Source: Bacteriovorax sp.
GTDB taxonomy: Bacteria > Bdellovibrionota > Bacteriovoracia > Bacteriovoracales > Bacteriovoracaceae
Length of the DNA: 64,000 nucleotides
Assembly: GCA_014377485.1 (NCBI GenBank)
Contig: JACMPM010000082.1
Span: 1-64,000, forward strand
Reading direction: 5' to 3'
Part shown: one piece after another, positions 35,496 through 44,577 of the stretch
How the letters are laid out: each line of letters opens with the position of its first letter
How positions within the stretch are numbered: position 1 is the stretch's first letter
The notes under the pieces: model-generated
What the model was told of the DNA's origin: nothing
Seen by the model: only the letters and a program-made list of their open reading frames with translations
Databases searched by the model: none
Position numbers and translations under genes: made by a program

Positions 35496-35870
35496 TTAGT
35501 AAGTAAGTTTGTTGTAAATTTTTTTGTTAGTTGCCACTCCACGTGCAAGAGCTTCAATCTTTGATTTCTCTTCTCTATTATCAACAGGACCCTCAAGAGT
35601 AATTGTCTTACCTATAGTGATAATTTTAATATTGTGAGCATTCGTTGATAGTTGATCATCGGCCATAAGTTTAGCGCGAAGCTGGCGAGTCACTTCAACA
35701 TCTGCTTTTGAACCTTTTGCTTGAGCTTCCGCTGTAACTTGGTTGTTACGGTTCAATGCCGTATTGTCTTTTTCAACAACTTCACGATTGACTGTTTTAC
35801 TTGTTGCAGAAAATGCAGAAAAAGAACTTAGAGAAAATACAAGAAGCAGTAACAATTTTTTTTCTTTCAT
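35496..35870 (-). CDS. Secreted BON-domain protein (OsmY-like)
   Basis: 124 residues with a signal peptide ending SAFSA. The C-terminal 70 residues form one BON domain: VTRQLRAKLMADDQLSTNAHNIKIITIGKTITLEGPV, then NREEKSKIEALARGV. BON proteins bind membranes or phospholipids and rise under osmotic stress. It lies 37 bp upstream of the glycine-zipper gene and probably forms an operon with it. An identical 13-base repeat flanks the gene. Confidence 0.88.
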   Translation of the reverse strand: MKEKKLLLLLVFSLSSFSAFSATSKTVNREVVEKDNTALNRNNQVTAEAQAKGSKADVEVTRQLRAKLMADDQLSTNAHNIKIITIGKTITLEGPVDNREEKSKIEALARGVATNKKIYNKLTY

Positions 35871-36170
35871 AGAATCCTCCTTGAGGTTTAATAAGTATTA
35901 GTAAGTAAGAAATTTATTTCCAATTTTTATAAAGGTGACCCTTTAAACACGTTAAGTTAATTGCAAGGCTAATGCCGAAAGCTTCAACAATGCATTATTT
36001 ATTGAATTGAGAATTAATGAGAAGACTGAAATAGGAGGAGGATTTATAAAAAAACTAGCATTTTTTTAAAATTTCTACATATCAACACAGAACAGTGATA
36101 AATTTATAAATGGGGAAATTTTACCTAAAGAGATTCGCCTAGTGTCTGACTTCCAAACTATTTTTCGGAC
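35871..36170. promoter_or_regulatory. Upstream region of the BON / glycine-zipper operon
   Basis: 300 bp, AT-rich. It contains ATTAGTAAGTAAG at 35897-35909, the same 13 bases that overlap the BON stop codon at 35495-35507. No gene, terminator or clear -35/-10 pair was found on either strand. Confidence 0.3.
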
Positions 36171-37358
36171 TTACTTATCTCGCTTCATGTGATCTGGTAA
36201 AGTAATTGTAAAAATACATCCTTTCCCAGGCAAATTGACTGCGTTGATAGTTCCTTGATTAAGTGCCATTGCTTTTTGAGCGATTGTGAGACCTAGACCA
36301 AGTCCTTTTTTATTTTTATGCTGTTGCTCAAAGGGTTTGAATAGATCTGCAGTGGTTGCAGTTAATAGTCCACCACATTCATCTTCGACCTCCACGATAA
36401 TATTCTTACCCACGACGTTTCCTCGCACCTGAATGCTTCCTCTAACACGAGTGTACTTAATGGCATTCTGAATAAGGTTAGAGATGGCCGAATAAAAGAG
36501 CTGTTGATCAGCTTCGATAATAATTTTTGGATCAATTTGAATATCTAGAATTTGATTTCTTGATCTTGCCTCTACTGATGCAGTCACTACAATCTGATCC
36601 ACAAGCTGACGTAAATATCCTGTTTCGATAATAACCTTTGGTTCCACACGCATTTTTACTTCGGTTATAGATCGATCAATAAGCTCTTCGATTCTTTTTA
36701 AGCCTCTGTCTATTATATTGGCAGTATTTCCTCCAACTGCAACAGTACCATTTTTAATTAATTGAAAAGAAATGTTGACACTGCTAAGAGCATTTCGTAA
36801 TTCATGAGCTAGAAATCCAAGATGTTCAATTTCACGATTTGCATCTTGGGAGTTTTGGTCGATTTGATAACCAGTTACAGCTCCTGCAATTGCGATATCT
36901 AAACATCGATTCAAGTCATGAAACTCATTCGGTAAAATTTGGGCTTTTTTTGTTGTTGCAATTTCTGTGATCGACTGGCAAATCGCACCATATGCATGAA
37001 CTACATGTGATAGCTTATATCCCAATCTGAGCAGTTCTGTGCCATGGGAATTTGCTGCTTTCGCCAATTCAACTTCGTTCGGACGACCTGAAACTTCTGC
37101 CAAAAATGTTTCATCGTTATCGTTCGCGGCCTTTACCATACTGGCCTTATCTCTAGTACGTACTTTTTCACTCTCAGACTTATAAATTTCATGCTCTTTT
37201 CTCTCAAGTAAAAGCACATCCAGAAGTTGTTCAAAAAAAATTGGCAAACCTGACTCGAGTTCATTTGAGCTTGGACGCTCACCAGCTAAATCTAATGTTT
37301 TTTTTGAAGTCAAATTCAAAATTTCTTCTTTATTTTTTTTCAGAAATTCGTAAAGCAT
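36171..37358 (-). CDS. Soluble histidine kinase with RsbRD-like N-terminal domain
   Basis: 395 residues from the ATG at 37358 (TAGGAAT upstream); a longer start at 37445 adds a segment without homology to the paralogue. Residues 1-160 resemble an RsbRD/RsbR N-terminal sensor (LGYKLSHVVHAYGAICQSIT). H-box GFLAHELRNALSS has His185. N-box NLIQNAIKYT, G1 DECGG and G2 GLGLGLTIA give a complete ATPase domain. No membrane segment, so it reads a cytosolic or stress cue. A truncated paralogue lies at 39202. Confidence 0.9.
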   Translation of the reverse strand: MLYEFLKKNKEEILNLTSKKTLDLAGERPSSNELESGLPIFFEQLLDVLLLERKEHEIYKSESEKVRTRDKASMVKAANDNDETFLAEVSGRPNEVELAKAANSHGTELLRLGYKLSHVVHAYGAICQSITEIATTKKAQILPNEFHDLNRCLDIAIAGAVTGYQIDQNSQDANREIEHLGFLAHELRNALSSVNISFQLIKNGTVAVGGNTANIIDRGLKRIEELIDRSITEVKMRVEPKVIIETGYLRQLVDQIVVTASVEARSRNQILDIQIDPKIIIEADQQLFYSAISNLIQNAIKYTRVRGSIQVRGNVVGKNIIVEVEDECGGLLTATTADLFKPFEQQHKNKKGLGLGLTIAQKAMALNQGTINAVNLPGKGCIFTITLPDHMKRDK

Positions 37359-37590
37359 AATTTCATTCCTAAATTGTTTGCTATAATTAGATAGTATTAT
37401 TGCAAGTGCTATACCATGAGGTGATTCACTCTTGGCGCACACCACTCAACCTAATGAATCCTTGTTATGGTGAGTGGTTCGTCCACTTTAGAATGACGCC
37501 ATTTTTAACATTTCCATCCTCTATTGATGGCCAAACAATTGCACTACCAGATTAAGCTATGTTGCATGCATTTTTCTTGGAGTTATTACT

Positions 37591-38847
37591 ATGCCCAATC
37601 AAGCTTCTGACCGAATTAAAAGATTAAGTAAAAAAATTATACAAGCATGGGAAGACAGAGCATTGAAAGAGGTCGATGCATCTATTCATAAAACATCACT
37701 TGCACTTTCTACCTCTTTGCCTGAATTTCTTGAGAATGTCGCCGAAGCTCTATCAACTACTATAAATCGAACTGAAACAAAAGTTAGATGGGATCGAGAT
37801 GAAAATACGAGAATAAATACAAATCATGGAAAAGAACAAGCCGAAAGTGTGGACTACACCATGGATCAGCTAATCTTTGAGTATCATATTTTAAGGCAAG
37901 TAATTTTCGATATCATGGAAGAAGAAGCACCTCTGTCAACAGTAGAACGTGAAGTAATAATTTGCTTTGTCGAACAGGCAGTAAACGACGCTGCTACACA
38001 GTTTTGTAAGAGTGTGAACGCTCTAAAGTTAAAATATGCAAAAGAGGAAGATTTGCTTGCTTCAATCCGTACTAGAGATGAATTTCTCACCGTGATTTCA
38101 CATGAACTGAAAACACCACTAACATCACTCCTTCTTAAAGCACAGATGATCCTAAAGCATAAGAAAAATGTAGATGATGACCATCAGATCAAAAAAATTT
38201 ATGAATTTGTGGGGCATGTGAATGTAAAGGTGAAACGACTTTCACTTTTGATAGAAGATATACTGGACTTTGGTCGAGTGCGCACAGGTCGCTACATGCC
38301 CCACATGAGCAAAATAAACATATGCGATATTATCGATGAAGTAATTGATTCATTAGATTTAGTATTCCAGGCTTTCAAAGTAAGCCCTCCTGAGTTTTCG
38401 TGGCATGAAGATTCCATCGTTAGCATTGATAAGAATGGATTTGAAAAAGTGTTTAGAAGTCTTTTTACGAATGCAATAAAATACGGTCAAGGTAGGCCTG
38501 TTTCTATTGATGTAAAAGTGAATAATTCAGTAGTAGAAATAATTATAATTGATCATGGAGTTGGAATAAAACTTGAAAATATAGAGCGAATATTTACAAA
38601 ATTTGAAAGAGCTGTTTCATCCAACGAGGTCTCTGGGCTTGGATTAGGTTTGTACATAGCTAGAGAGATCATTACAGCACATGGAGGCGATCTCTGGGTT
38701 GAAAGCAAGCTTGGCGAAGGGAGTGCTTTTCATTTTTCAATTCCAAGGTTGTTAGAGGATAGCACTGAACTTAGAGGGAGTAATTCAGAGAGAGCTCATA
38801 CTGGCATTGTCATTAATTCAATAGAATACTCCAATCAGATTCACTAA
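37591..38847 (+). CDS. Soluble histidine kinase with RsbRD-like N-terminal domain
   Basis: 418 residues. An all-helical N-terminal domain (residues 1-150) with IQAWEDRALKEV and MDQLIFEYHILRQVIFDIME has the RsbRD/histidine-kinase N-terminal pattern. H-box ISHELKTPLTSLL has His171; the kinase core continues with NAIKYGQ, DHGVGI and GLGLGLYIAREI. It is divergent from the related kinase at 36171; the 232-bp gap between their starts could allow shared control. No TM segment. Confidence 0.93.
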   Translation: MPNQASDRIKRLSKKIIQAWEDRALKEVDASIHKTSLALSTSLPEFLENVAEALSTTINRTETKVRWDRDENTRINTNHGKEQAESVDYTMDQLIFEYHILRQVIFDIMEEEAPLSTVEREVIICFVEQAVNDAATQFCKSVNALKLKYAKEEDLLASIRTRDEFLTVISHELKTPLTSLLLKAQMILKHKKNVDDDHQIKKIYEFVGHVNVKVKRLSLLIEDILDFGRVRTGRYMPHMSKINICDIIDEVIDSLDLVFQAFKVSPPEFSWHEDSIVSIDKNGFEKVFRSLFTNAIKYGQGRPVSIDVKVNNSVVEIIIIDHGVGIKLENIERIFTKFERAVSSNEVSGLGLGLYIAREIITAHGGDLWVESKLGEGSAFHFSIPRLLEDSTELRGSNSERAHTGIVINSIEYSNQIH

Positions 38848-39201
38848 TATGCACTAGTCACTAAAAGCGTTTTGAATTCTAGTGCTGACAATGGGGTTTG
38901 ATCATATTTTCATTTGTACAATTCGTTTCGTTAACAAGGAAGCCAAAGTGTTTCCAAAAGCAATCCATTACCAAATTCTAGCTGACAAACTCGAAGTCGA
39001 CAGAATTCGCGGAGACATGATTCACAGTTGTCGCTAATCTCGGAATTTTTTTTAAAAAAATCCTTTAATAGGATTTACAACAGTAAAATAAGTGTTTTAA
39101 AAACTGCTTATTCTAATAGCTTAAAATCAGCTAATGGCATTCCATACTTCAAATGGTTGCCTATGCGGTGGCATTTATCTATGAGTATTGTCGTATGCAA
39201 T
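38848..39201. other. Gap with possible small gene remnant
   Basis: 354 bp. From 38891 to 39037 an ATG reads 48 codons with coding-like composition (FVNKEAKVFPK, then YQILADKLEVDRIRGD) before a TAA, but no SD precedes the ATG. A second in-frame start, GTG at 38948, does have AAGGAAG upstream. It may be a small gene or a remnant in the decay patch that starts here. Nothing else is seen. Confidence 0.3.
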
Positions 39202-39930
39202 TTATTGCAAGTTTGAAGTTGGAGAAACTTTTGTCTTCTCAACTTCAGCTTTTTCTTGTGCCAACGACAAATCTATAAGTTCTTCAATTCGTTTCAAACT
39301 TTTTTCTAATATGTCAGCTGTATCGCCCCCAAAACCAACTGTACCTTGTTTGATTGTTTGAAAAGCAACATTCGCACTTGCAAGTGCGTTTCGCATTTCA
39401 TTGGCTAAAAATCCGGGCATTTTACGATCATGACTGTGCACCTGAGCATCTTGAAGAGCCTGATACACCGTGACTGCTCCCGCAATGGCAACATCTAAGC
39501 ATCGGTTGAGAGCATGAAACTCACTAGCCGTTACTGGGAAATTTTTCTTTGATGCAACCTCAGTGATAGCCTGGCATAGGGCTCCGTATGCATGCACAAC
39601 ATGGGAAAGTTTGTACCCTAGTCGCGATAGCTCACTTCCATGTCTACCTGCTGATTTTGCAAGCTCTGCTTCCTCTGGTTGATTTGCAGCTTCTGCCATT
39701 GCTGGTTCATCGTTTTCATCTGCAGCTTTGGCAATCGCGGTTATATCTTTCGCGGGAGGTGATGAAGGTTTATCAGCATGATGGATTACCTCAATGACTT
39801 GTTTATAAAAAATAGGTAAACCTTCTTTGAGCTGACTTGAGCTGGGGTGATCCCCTGCCAATTCCAGAGTTTTCTGTTCGGTTAAGGCCAATATTTCGTC
39901 TTCGTTATTCTGTAAAAATTCATAAAGCAT
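39202..39930 (-). CDS. Kinase-dead RsbRD-type paralogue lacking the His and the ATPase domain
   Basis: 242 residues with a good SD (GAGGTGA). It aligns along residues 1-230 with the kinase at 36171: MLYEFLxxNxxEILxLT, LGYKLSHVVHAYGAxCQxIT, LNRCLDxAIAGAVT, TVGFGGDTADI and SLKRIEELID. The phospho-acceptor position reads GFLANEMRNAL, with Asn where the kinase has His, and the protein stops before the ATPase domain. It cannot autophosphorylate. It may be a sensor subunit or inhibitor for the intact kinase, or a gene on its way out. Confidence 0.85.
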   Translation of the reverse strand: MLYEFLQNNEDEILALTEQKTLELAGDHPSSSQLKEGLPIFYKQVIEVIHHADKPSSPPAKDITAIAKAADENDEPAMAEAANQPEEAELAKSAGRHGSELSRLGYKLSHVVHAYGALCQAITEVASKKNFPVTASEFHALNRCLDVAIAGAVTVYQALQDAQVHSHDRKMPGFLANEMRNALASANVAFQTIKQGTVGFGGDTADILEKSLKRIEELIDLSLAQEKAEVEKTKVSPTSNLQ

Positions 39931-40013
39931 TTTTAATCACCTCTGTATGCCTACCATTGCTATCCAAAATAGATTGCAAGTTTTGGGCCTCGTTAGTTAG
40001 TCATAAATCTGTG

Positions 40014-40271
40014 CTATGCGATTATGTCTTCTATTACTTTAATGAGGTTATAAATATCTAATGGTTTTCTTAAAAATGCTCTTGCATTTATACGCGGTTG
40101 ATAATCTTTGACTTGCCCATCAGCCGACAAAATCACGACAGGGATATAAGATATGCGTGCGTTATTATCTTTTTCGAGACAGAACTGAAAACCATCTTTT
40201 ACAGGCATCATTAAATCAAGAAGTATTAGGTTGGGGAGAATTTCCATTGAAGTGCTTAAGGTGCTTAACAC
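40014..40271 (-). pseudogene. 5'-truncated response-regulator receiver domain
   Basis: The reading frame holds only the second half of a receiver: LILLDLMMPVKDGFQFC with the phospho-acceptor Asp, VVILSAD with the conserved Ser/Thr, and FLRKPLDIY with the switch Lys, ending IIEDIIA-like. The first 45 or so residues with the acidic pocket are missing. The break coincides with the 29-bp inverted repeat at 40272-40349, beyond which the sequence is a DUF2252 gene. Without the acidic pair it cannot be phosphorylated normally. Confidence 0.8.
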
Positions 40272-41541
40272 TAAAAGGTGCCACTAGACTTTTTGTAACC
40301 CTATTGCATAAGCGCAGCGTGGTTACATAAAGTCTAGTGGCACCTTTTAAATTGCCTTTTAAATTTTGCTTTAATTCTTTTAAATTATCTTTAAATTCTT
40401 TACTCAGTTTATGAACAAAATCTACTATATCATCCGGATTTAACATATCCAGTGCATTTTCAAATTCGTCTGTCTGTGAAAAATAAGTACGGTGAAACAC
40501 TCCGAGTGCGTATGCTTCATCAATGAGAACATCTTCGAGCTGATGTGCCTTCAAATCTTCAATGACCACACCGACTTGTCTTGAATCAAGATTCCTCAAG
40601 TAAAAAGTTTTTGTCCCAAACTTGAAAGCTTTGATGCAACAATTGGTTTATCGTAATTAATAATCCAATTATATCTTTCTTTATCGCCTGGCCCTTTAAC
40701 ATTAGTTGCGACATCGTAGCTTGGTTCCGCCCATTCTTTGGCCTCTATTAATTTCATTTGCCCGTCTTTCTCAATAGCAAATTCAAAACGTCTTAATCCA
40801 CCGGAGCCGCCATATTCTTTAATATATAAGTAGCTGTCAGTGATCACTCCATGCTCACTTAAAATGGAATTCCATTTTTCCAGATCGCTTGCTGACAATG
40901 GAGTATTTGGTGTTTTTTTCTTTTTGAAGAATTTAGTTCGAACATCGACAACATTATCGTCAATCATCCCGACTTTTTTTGATTCATCTATTAAGTCTTC
41001 AATGGTCTTAGAGTAAGAATGTTTTTTTCCGTTTAGACCTTTTTTGAATTTAGTAAAAAACTCTTCGACTAATTTTCGATCAACATCAATGCCTGCAAGC
41101 TTGGCAGAGGTAAGAAGTCTAACCAAATCTAAAAACACCGGCCCTTTAGTGAGATCGTCATAGTCATTTACAGAAAATCGCAATTTTCCATTATAAAATT
41201 TCAATCCAAAATTTTCCATATGCGAGTCACCGGTAATAACCGATTTAAACCTGACCATCGAACTGAACTTATCTTCCCACTTATTTTTCTCAATGAGTTT
41301 GTAATACATGGGAGGAAACGATCTATAAAAAAGATGTGAGTTGCCTTCAGCATATTTTATTCTTGCATCTAAAAGCTGATTTCTATCACTAGAATAAAAA
41401 GACTCGAGCAATTGATAGCAAGGAGTACTTTCATTAACACTTGCCGGGACACGACCGCCTAATGAAGAAAAATCTTTCAACCCAACTGGACTGATCAAAA
41501 GAGCAATGAATAGGTAAAAAAAATCTTAACCATTTCCTCAT
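40216..41541 (-). pseudogene. DUF2252 family gene with two frameshifts and a replaced 3' end
   Basis: Three pieces of one gene. From ATG 41541 the frame reads MRKWLRFF; one T too many in an 8-T run (41516-41523) breaks it, and removing it gives a signal-peptide-like YLFIALLISPVGL. The central 300 codons (40596-41498) hold the DUF2252 motifs GDSHMENFGLKF, VNDYDDLTKGPVFLDLVRLL and GSGGLRRFEF. A one-base loss near 40610 ends that frame; the next frame continues YLRNLDSRQVGVVIEDLK, then DEAYALGVFHRTYF. The last 30 codons come from the inverted repeat. The family resembles protein kinases/aminoglycoside phosphotransferases. Confidence 0.85.
40272..40349. repeat. 29-bp inverted repeat at a gene-fusion breakpoint
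   Basis: The left arm 40272-40300 and right arm 40321-40349 are reverse complements with one mismatch (inner part GTAACC / GGTTAC, outer part TAAAAGGTGCC / GGCACCTTTTA), around a 20-base loop. On one side lies the truncated receiver, on the other the truncated DUF2252 gene. It could be a MITE-like element or a palindrome that promoted a deletion. No T tract supports a terminator. Confidence 0.85.
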
Positions 41542-41590
41542 ACGATGCTTATCGTAATCTATTAAAGTTTATGATTCCCTCCCCCCACAA

Positions 41591-41838
41591 AACGAACAAT
41601 TCTTAGAATCATTCAGATTCTAGGCACAACGATCGAATATGATGGAACGCACACCAGGTACGTGACTGAGCTTTGAGAGAGGAGTAACGACGAATATGGA
41701 TGATTATAGGAATTGTGGTGAACATATTTCATGGAGGAGACTCTAAAAATGCGACTTGTAACTATACAGTTTTTCGAAATAATTCATATTAAAGGTCACA
41801 ATATGTGACCTTTGAATCATGCTTCTTCATTGTTCTTA
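41591..41838 (+). repeat. Direct repeat element, copy A
   Basis: Matches copy B at 46283-46526 in the same direction. Shared blocks include CTAGGCAC, ACACCA-nn-TACGTGAC, AGTAACGACGA and a nearly identical 80-base core from TTCATGGAGGAG to the hairpin. The core has GGAGGAG (41733-41739), a 19-codon ORF (41749-41808) and the hairpin AAAGGTCACA / TGTGACCTTT (41791-41813). Homology fades on both sides. No transposase is present. It fills the gap between the DUF2252 pseudogene and the coiled-coil operon. Confidence 0.85.
41749..41808 (+). CDS. Putative 19-residue peptide in repeat copy A
   Basis: ATG with a perfect SD (GGAGGAG nine bases upstream). The product MRLVTIQFFEIIHIKGHNM differs from its twin in copy B at three positions. 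The last codons and stop are inside the hairpin, so translation would open or block the stem. All visible differences are amino-acid changing, so conservation at the peptide level is not proven; it may act as a leader. Confidence 0.35.
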   Translation: MRLVTIQFFEIIHIKGHNM

Positions 41839-41907
41839 ATAAAAACGATCAAAGTTTAGTGTTAAAAACTACACTCGCGCAGAACAAATTTCTGCCAGGA
41901 ATTTTTT

Positions 41908-42681
41908 TTATGGATTAGCAGCAGGCAGCTCTGTAGGTTTTAATAACTTTGGATAAGCTGACCTCATATAAGATTTCGTGATGATATCAAAAAGCGAGTC
42001 ATTATCTTTTCTTTCCAGTTTCTCTGGCTTGAGACTACTTAAAATAGCTTCGTGTTCAGCTTCTGTTTTCGAAGCTTCAATGACCTTCTCTGAAACGTCG
42101 GCGGCCTTGGCCTGAGATTGAGACTCTTTTCTTTCAATCTCTTTTTTGGCAGGTTTTGCTAGTTTCTCTTCAGCAGGAGGAAAGTTAAGAGTTGCCATAT
42201 CGACTTTGTTATTCAAACTGTCCGTGGCCAATTTAAGATTAACAATTTTTTGTTCTCTGATTTGAGAAAGATTCTTTTTATAAGCTGTTTTTGATTTTTC
42301 AAGATACTTCGCTTGAGTTTTTAAAAATGAAGTGCGCACTTCTTTATTCAATTTATCTAACTTTCGATACAGATCTTTAATTTCGTCGCTATTGGCCTTA
42401 CCGGCAAGACGCATTTTGATAATCTGATCATAAACTTTAAAGGATTCGCGCATCTTGAGTTTTTCATTATTATTAAAAAGATCGCGACCATTGGAGTCTC
42501 TCTGAGTGAGAACAGCTTCATCCGGTTTAAAAGTTTTAAGCTTTGCACAGCTTTGTGATTGCAAACAGGCGCACCGTTCATCAATCTTTAAACTATTGCC
42601 CACTCTCACTAAGCAACCTGATTCATCAGCAGCATGCCCGCTGGAGATTACTGTAAAAAAAACGATTAGAGACTTTAACAT
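41908..42681 (-). CDS. Secreted coiled-coil protein of unknown function
   Basis: 257 residues, signal peptide to about SGHAAD. Four cysteines near the N-terminus (ESGCLVR, ERCACLQSQSC) are probably disulfide-linked. Residues about 75-200 are highly charged helix with repeated Lys/Glu, typical of a coiled coil, followed by a short C-terminal domain (SLFDIITKSYMRSAYPKLL). It begins 15 bp after the stop of the next secreted coiled-coil gene, which shows an operon. No family recognised. Confidence 0.8.
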   Translation of the reverse strand: MLKSLIVFFTVISSGHAADESGCLVRVGNSLKIDERCACLQSQSCAKLKTFKPDEAVLTQRDSNGRDLFNNNEKLKMRESFKVYDQIIKMRLAGKANSDEIKDLYRKLDKLNKEVRTSFLKTQAKYLEKSKTAYKKNLSQIREQKIVNLKLATDSLNNKVDMATLNFPPAEEKLAKPAKKEIERKESQSQAKAADVSEKVIEASKTEAEHEAILSSLKPEKLERKDNDSLFDIITKSYMRSAYPKLLKPTELPAANP

Positions 42682-42696
42682 AAATTCGTCCTTGAA

Positions 42697-44511
42697 TTAT
42701 TTAGCAAAACATTTGTTGCCTTTTCCAGAGGCCAAGCATTCATAATCGCGCAGGATTTTTCTTAAATCCACTTTCGAGTCATAACCCTCTTTGAGTTTTT
42801 GCGAATACGGCGCTGAAGAAAATTTATAAATGTACAAGTGGAAAGGATCTGGTACTACATCTTTTTTCTTTTCCAGAACTAAGTTATAAGTTTGCTTAAA
42901 TTGCAAAAGCATCATATCCAGAATACAGATATTTTGTGCAATCAACTCTCTCAATCCCTTATTCGTCTGGTTGAGTTGCTCAATCTTTTTCGCCGCTTCA
43001 TTTAAACGCGATTGAGGAGTCTTCATTGCCTGCATTTGGGCCATTTGTTTTCCACCACTGTATTCCTGATATTCTGCAAGAGCTGAAGCGATGGAAAGAA
43101 TATTATCTCCCTCTTTGCTCATCGTAGAAAATTTATCCAAAATTCCCGATGTCACTTCTTGCTGGTTCGGGCTATGGAGAATACCTGTGTTCATCATATT
43201 GGCATTTTGACGTGATATTTCGCCACCCCATAAATCATAATATTTTTTTCCGTCATCTTTTGATTTCTCATAATGGTCTATGACTTGACCGAAATAATTC
43301 CCAATTTGACCATCGGTTATCAGCTTCTGGAAATCTTCTTGAGTTCCGTTGGGATTTTCTTCTTTAAATTTTCCCCAATGCTCGTGATAATTTTTCCCCT
43401 TTAAGAGATCATCAACCGCGGCATCAGGATTGACCAAAGTAAAATCTTTGTCGTTGACCTTAAAAAAGACTTCTTGGCCATCAGCCGCCCCCTTGATGGT
43501 TCCTGACAAGAGAGCAAGTATTGTAGTGGCCTCATAATTAAATTTGGTCTTCAATAATTCTAATAAGGCGTCTGCGGCCTTTGTCACATCTTTTTCCGCC
43601 ATGTCTACAGCTTCTTGAGCTTTCGCCTGAGTAGCGGTAGCCGCTGAGACGGCCGCATCTCTGGCCGAACAATCTTCTGTTTCATCATCATTTTTTGTAC
43701 ACGGTGTGGCCTGAGCTGCTTTTAAACTATCATTGGCTTTTTGTAGATTGTCTTTAGCCTTCTTCAAGGCATCCTTTGCTTTTTTCAATTTATCGATGGC
43801 CGTTTTTAATTCTTTATTCACTTCGGCAACTTTCTTTTTCTCAGTCGCAATTTTTTCATCTCGCGCACTATTTTCTGTAATCGCTTGGTTCATGACCGTA
43901 TTTAATTCTACCGTTTTTTGATAGATCGTATCGCTGTCTGCATTTAATTCAGTTAGTAATTTCACAGTCTGGTAAATCATACAAGCTTGAGTAAAGAGTT
44001 GCAGCTGACTTGTGGCACTTTCATTTTTACTGTATTTTTGACAACGCTCAATGAATGATCTTACGTTGTCATTCATTTCAACTTCATTAGCTGATAATTG
44101 AGCCGCCGAAAGTGCTTCTGTGGCGGTAAACATGTCTACAGACTCAACCCCGACTTTGCTGAAAGCAGGCTTTGCTCTGGTCGGATCTTCGAGATAAGGA
44201 ACTGAGTAAGACATTATCGCCAGACGCTCAATTGAAGTCGCCATTCCGGCGGCCTTAATCTGATCAGGCCTGTACTGACAAGATAATTTACCATCCTGCT
44301 CGTCCAACTTGAAAGCATAATACTCCAGCAATTTTGCGTCATCGTCACTATGCTGAAGCTTCACATCGATACTAACATTGGTCAAAGCACTTCCTGCTGC
44401 TTCAGAAGGCCCAAACACAACCCCTGAGGCAGGACCGACGACAAATTCCCCGGCTAAAAGTGGCTGAGTGAATAAAGCCATTGAAGTGAGTAATACGATA
44501 AATCTTTTCAT
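42697..44511 (-). CDS. Large secreted coiled-coil protein of unknown function
   Basis: 604 residues with a signal peptide ending LLAGEF. Residues about 200-300 are a long heptad-rich coiled coil (KVAEVNKELKTAIDKLKKAK onward) broken by a short loop holding two cysteines (CTKNDDETEDC). An Asn/Gln-rich middle and a C-terminal helical domain with LRELIAQNICILDMMLLQ follow. It is flanked by two smaller secreted helical proteins in one operon, suggesting a shared envelope or extracellular assembly. Function unknown. Confidence 0.82.
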   Translation of the reverse strand: MKRFIVLLTSMALFTQPLLAGEFVVGPASGVVFGPSEAAGSALTNVSIDVKLQHSDDDAKLLEYYAFKLDEQDGKLSCQYRPDQIKAAGMATSIERLAIMSYSVPYLEDPTRAKPAFSKVGVESVDMFTATEALSAAQLSANEVEMNDNVRSFIERCQKYSKNESATSQLQLFTQACMIYQTVKLLTELNADSDTIYQKTVELNTVMNQAITENSARDEKIATEKKKVAEVNKELKTAIDKLKKAKDALKKAKDNLQKANDSLKAAQATPCTKNDDETEDCSARDAAVSAATATQAKAQEAVDMAEKDVTKAADALLELLKTKFNYEATTILALLSGTIKGAADGQEVFFKVNDKDFTLVNPDAAVDDLLKGKNYHEHWGKFKEENPNGTQEDFQKLITDGQIGNYFGQVIDHYEKSKDDGKKYYDLWGGEISRQNANMMNTGILHSPNQQEVTSGILDKFSTMSKEGDNILSIASALAEYQEYSGGKQMAQMQAMKTPQSRLNEAAKKIEQLNQTNKGLRELIAQNICILDMMLLQFKQTYNLVLEKKKDVVPDPFHLYIYKFSSAPYSQKLKEGYDSKVDLRKILRDYECLASGKGNKCFAK

Positions 44512-44577
44512 CTTCTTATCCTAATAATCCAAATTTAAATTCTCTAACTTTCTATCTTTTTGGAGTCTCTCTCAAAA

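Noticed and set aside
39028-39216. 62-codon frame running into the end of the kinase-like gene
   Set aside because: No SD, low-complexity start, and antisense overlap with a better-supported gene.
40272-40349. Integron attC site
   Set aside because: The arms pair almost perfectly and lack the unpaired bases and RYYYAAC / GTTRRRY core boxes; there is no integrase or cassette array.
40590-40620. Programmed -1 frameshift in the DUF2252 gene at a CTTTTTA run
   Set aside because: The 5' frame is also broken by an extra T and the 3' end is replaced, so loss of function explains it better.
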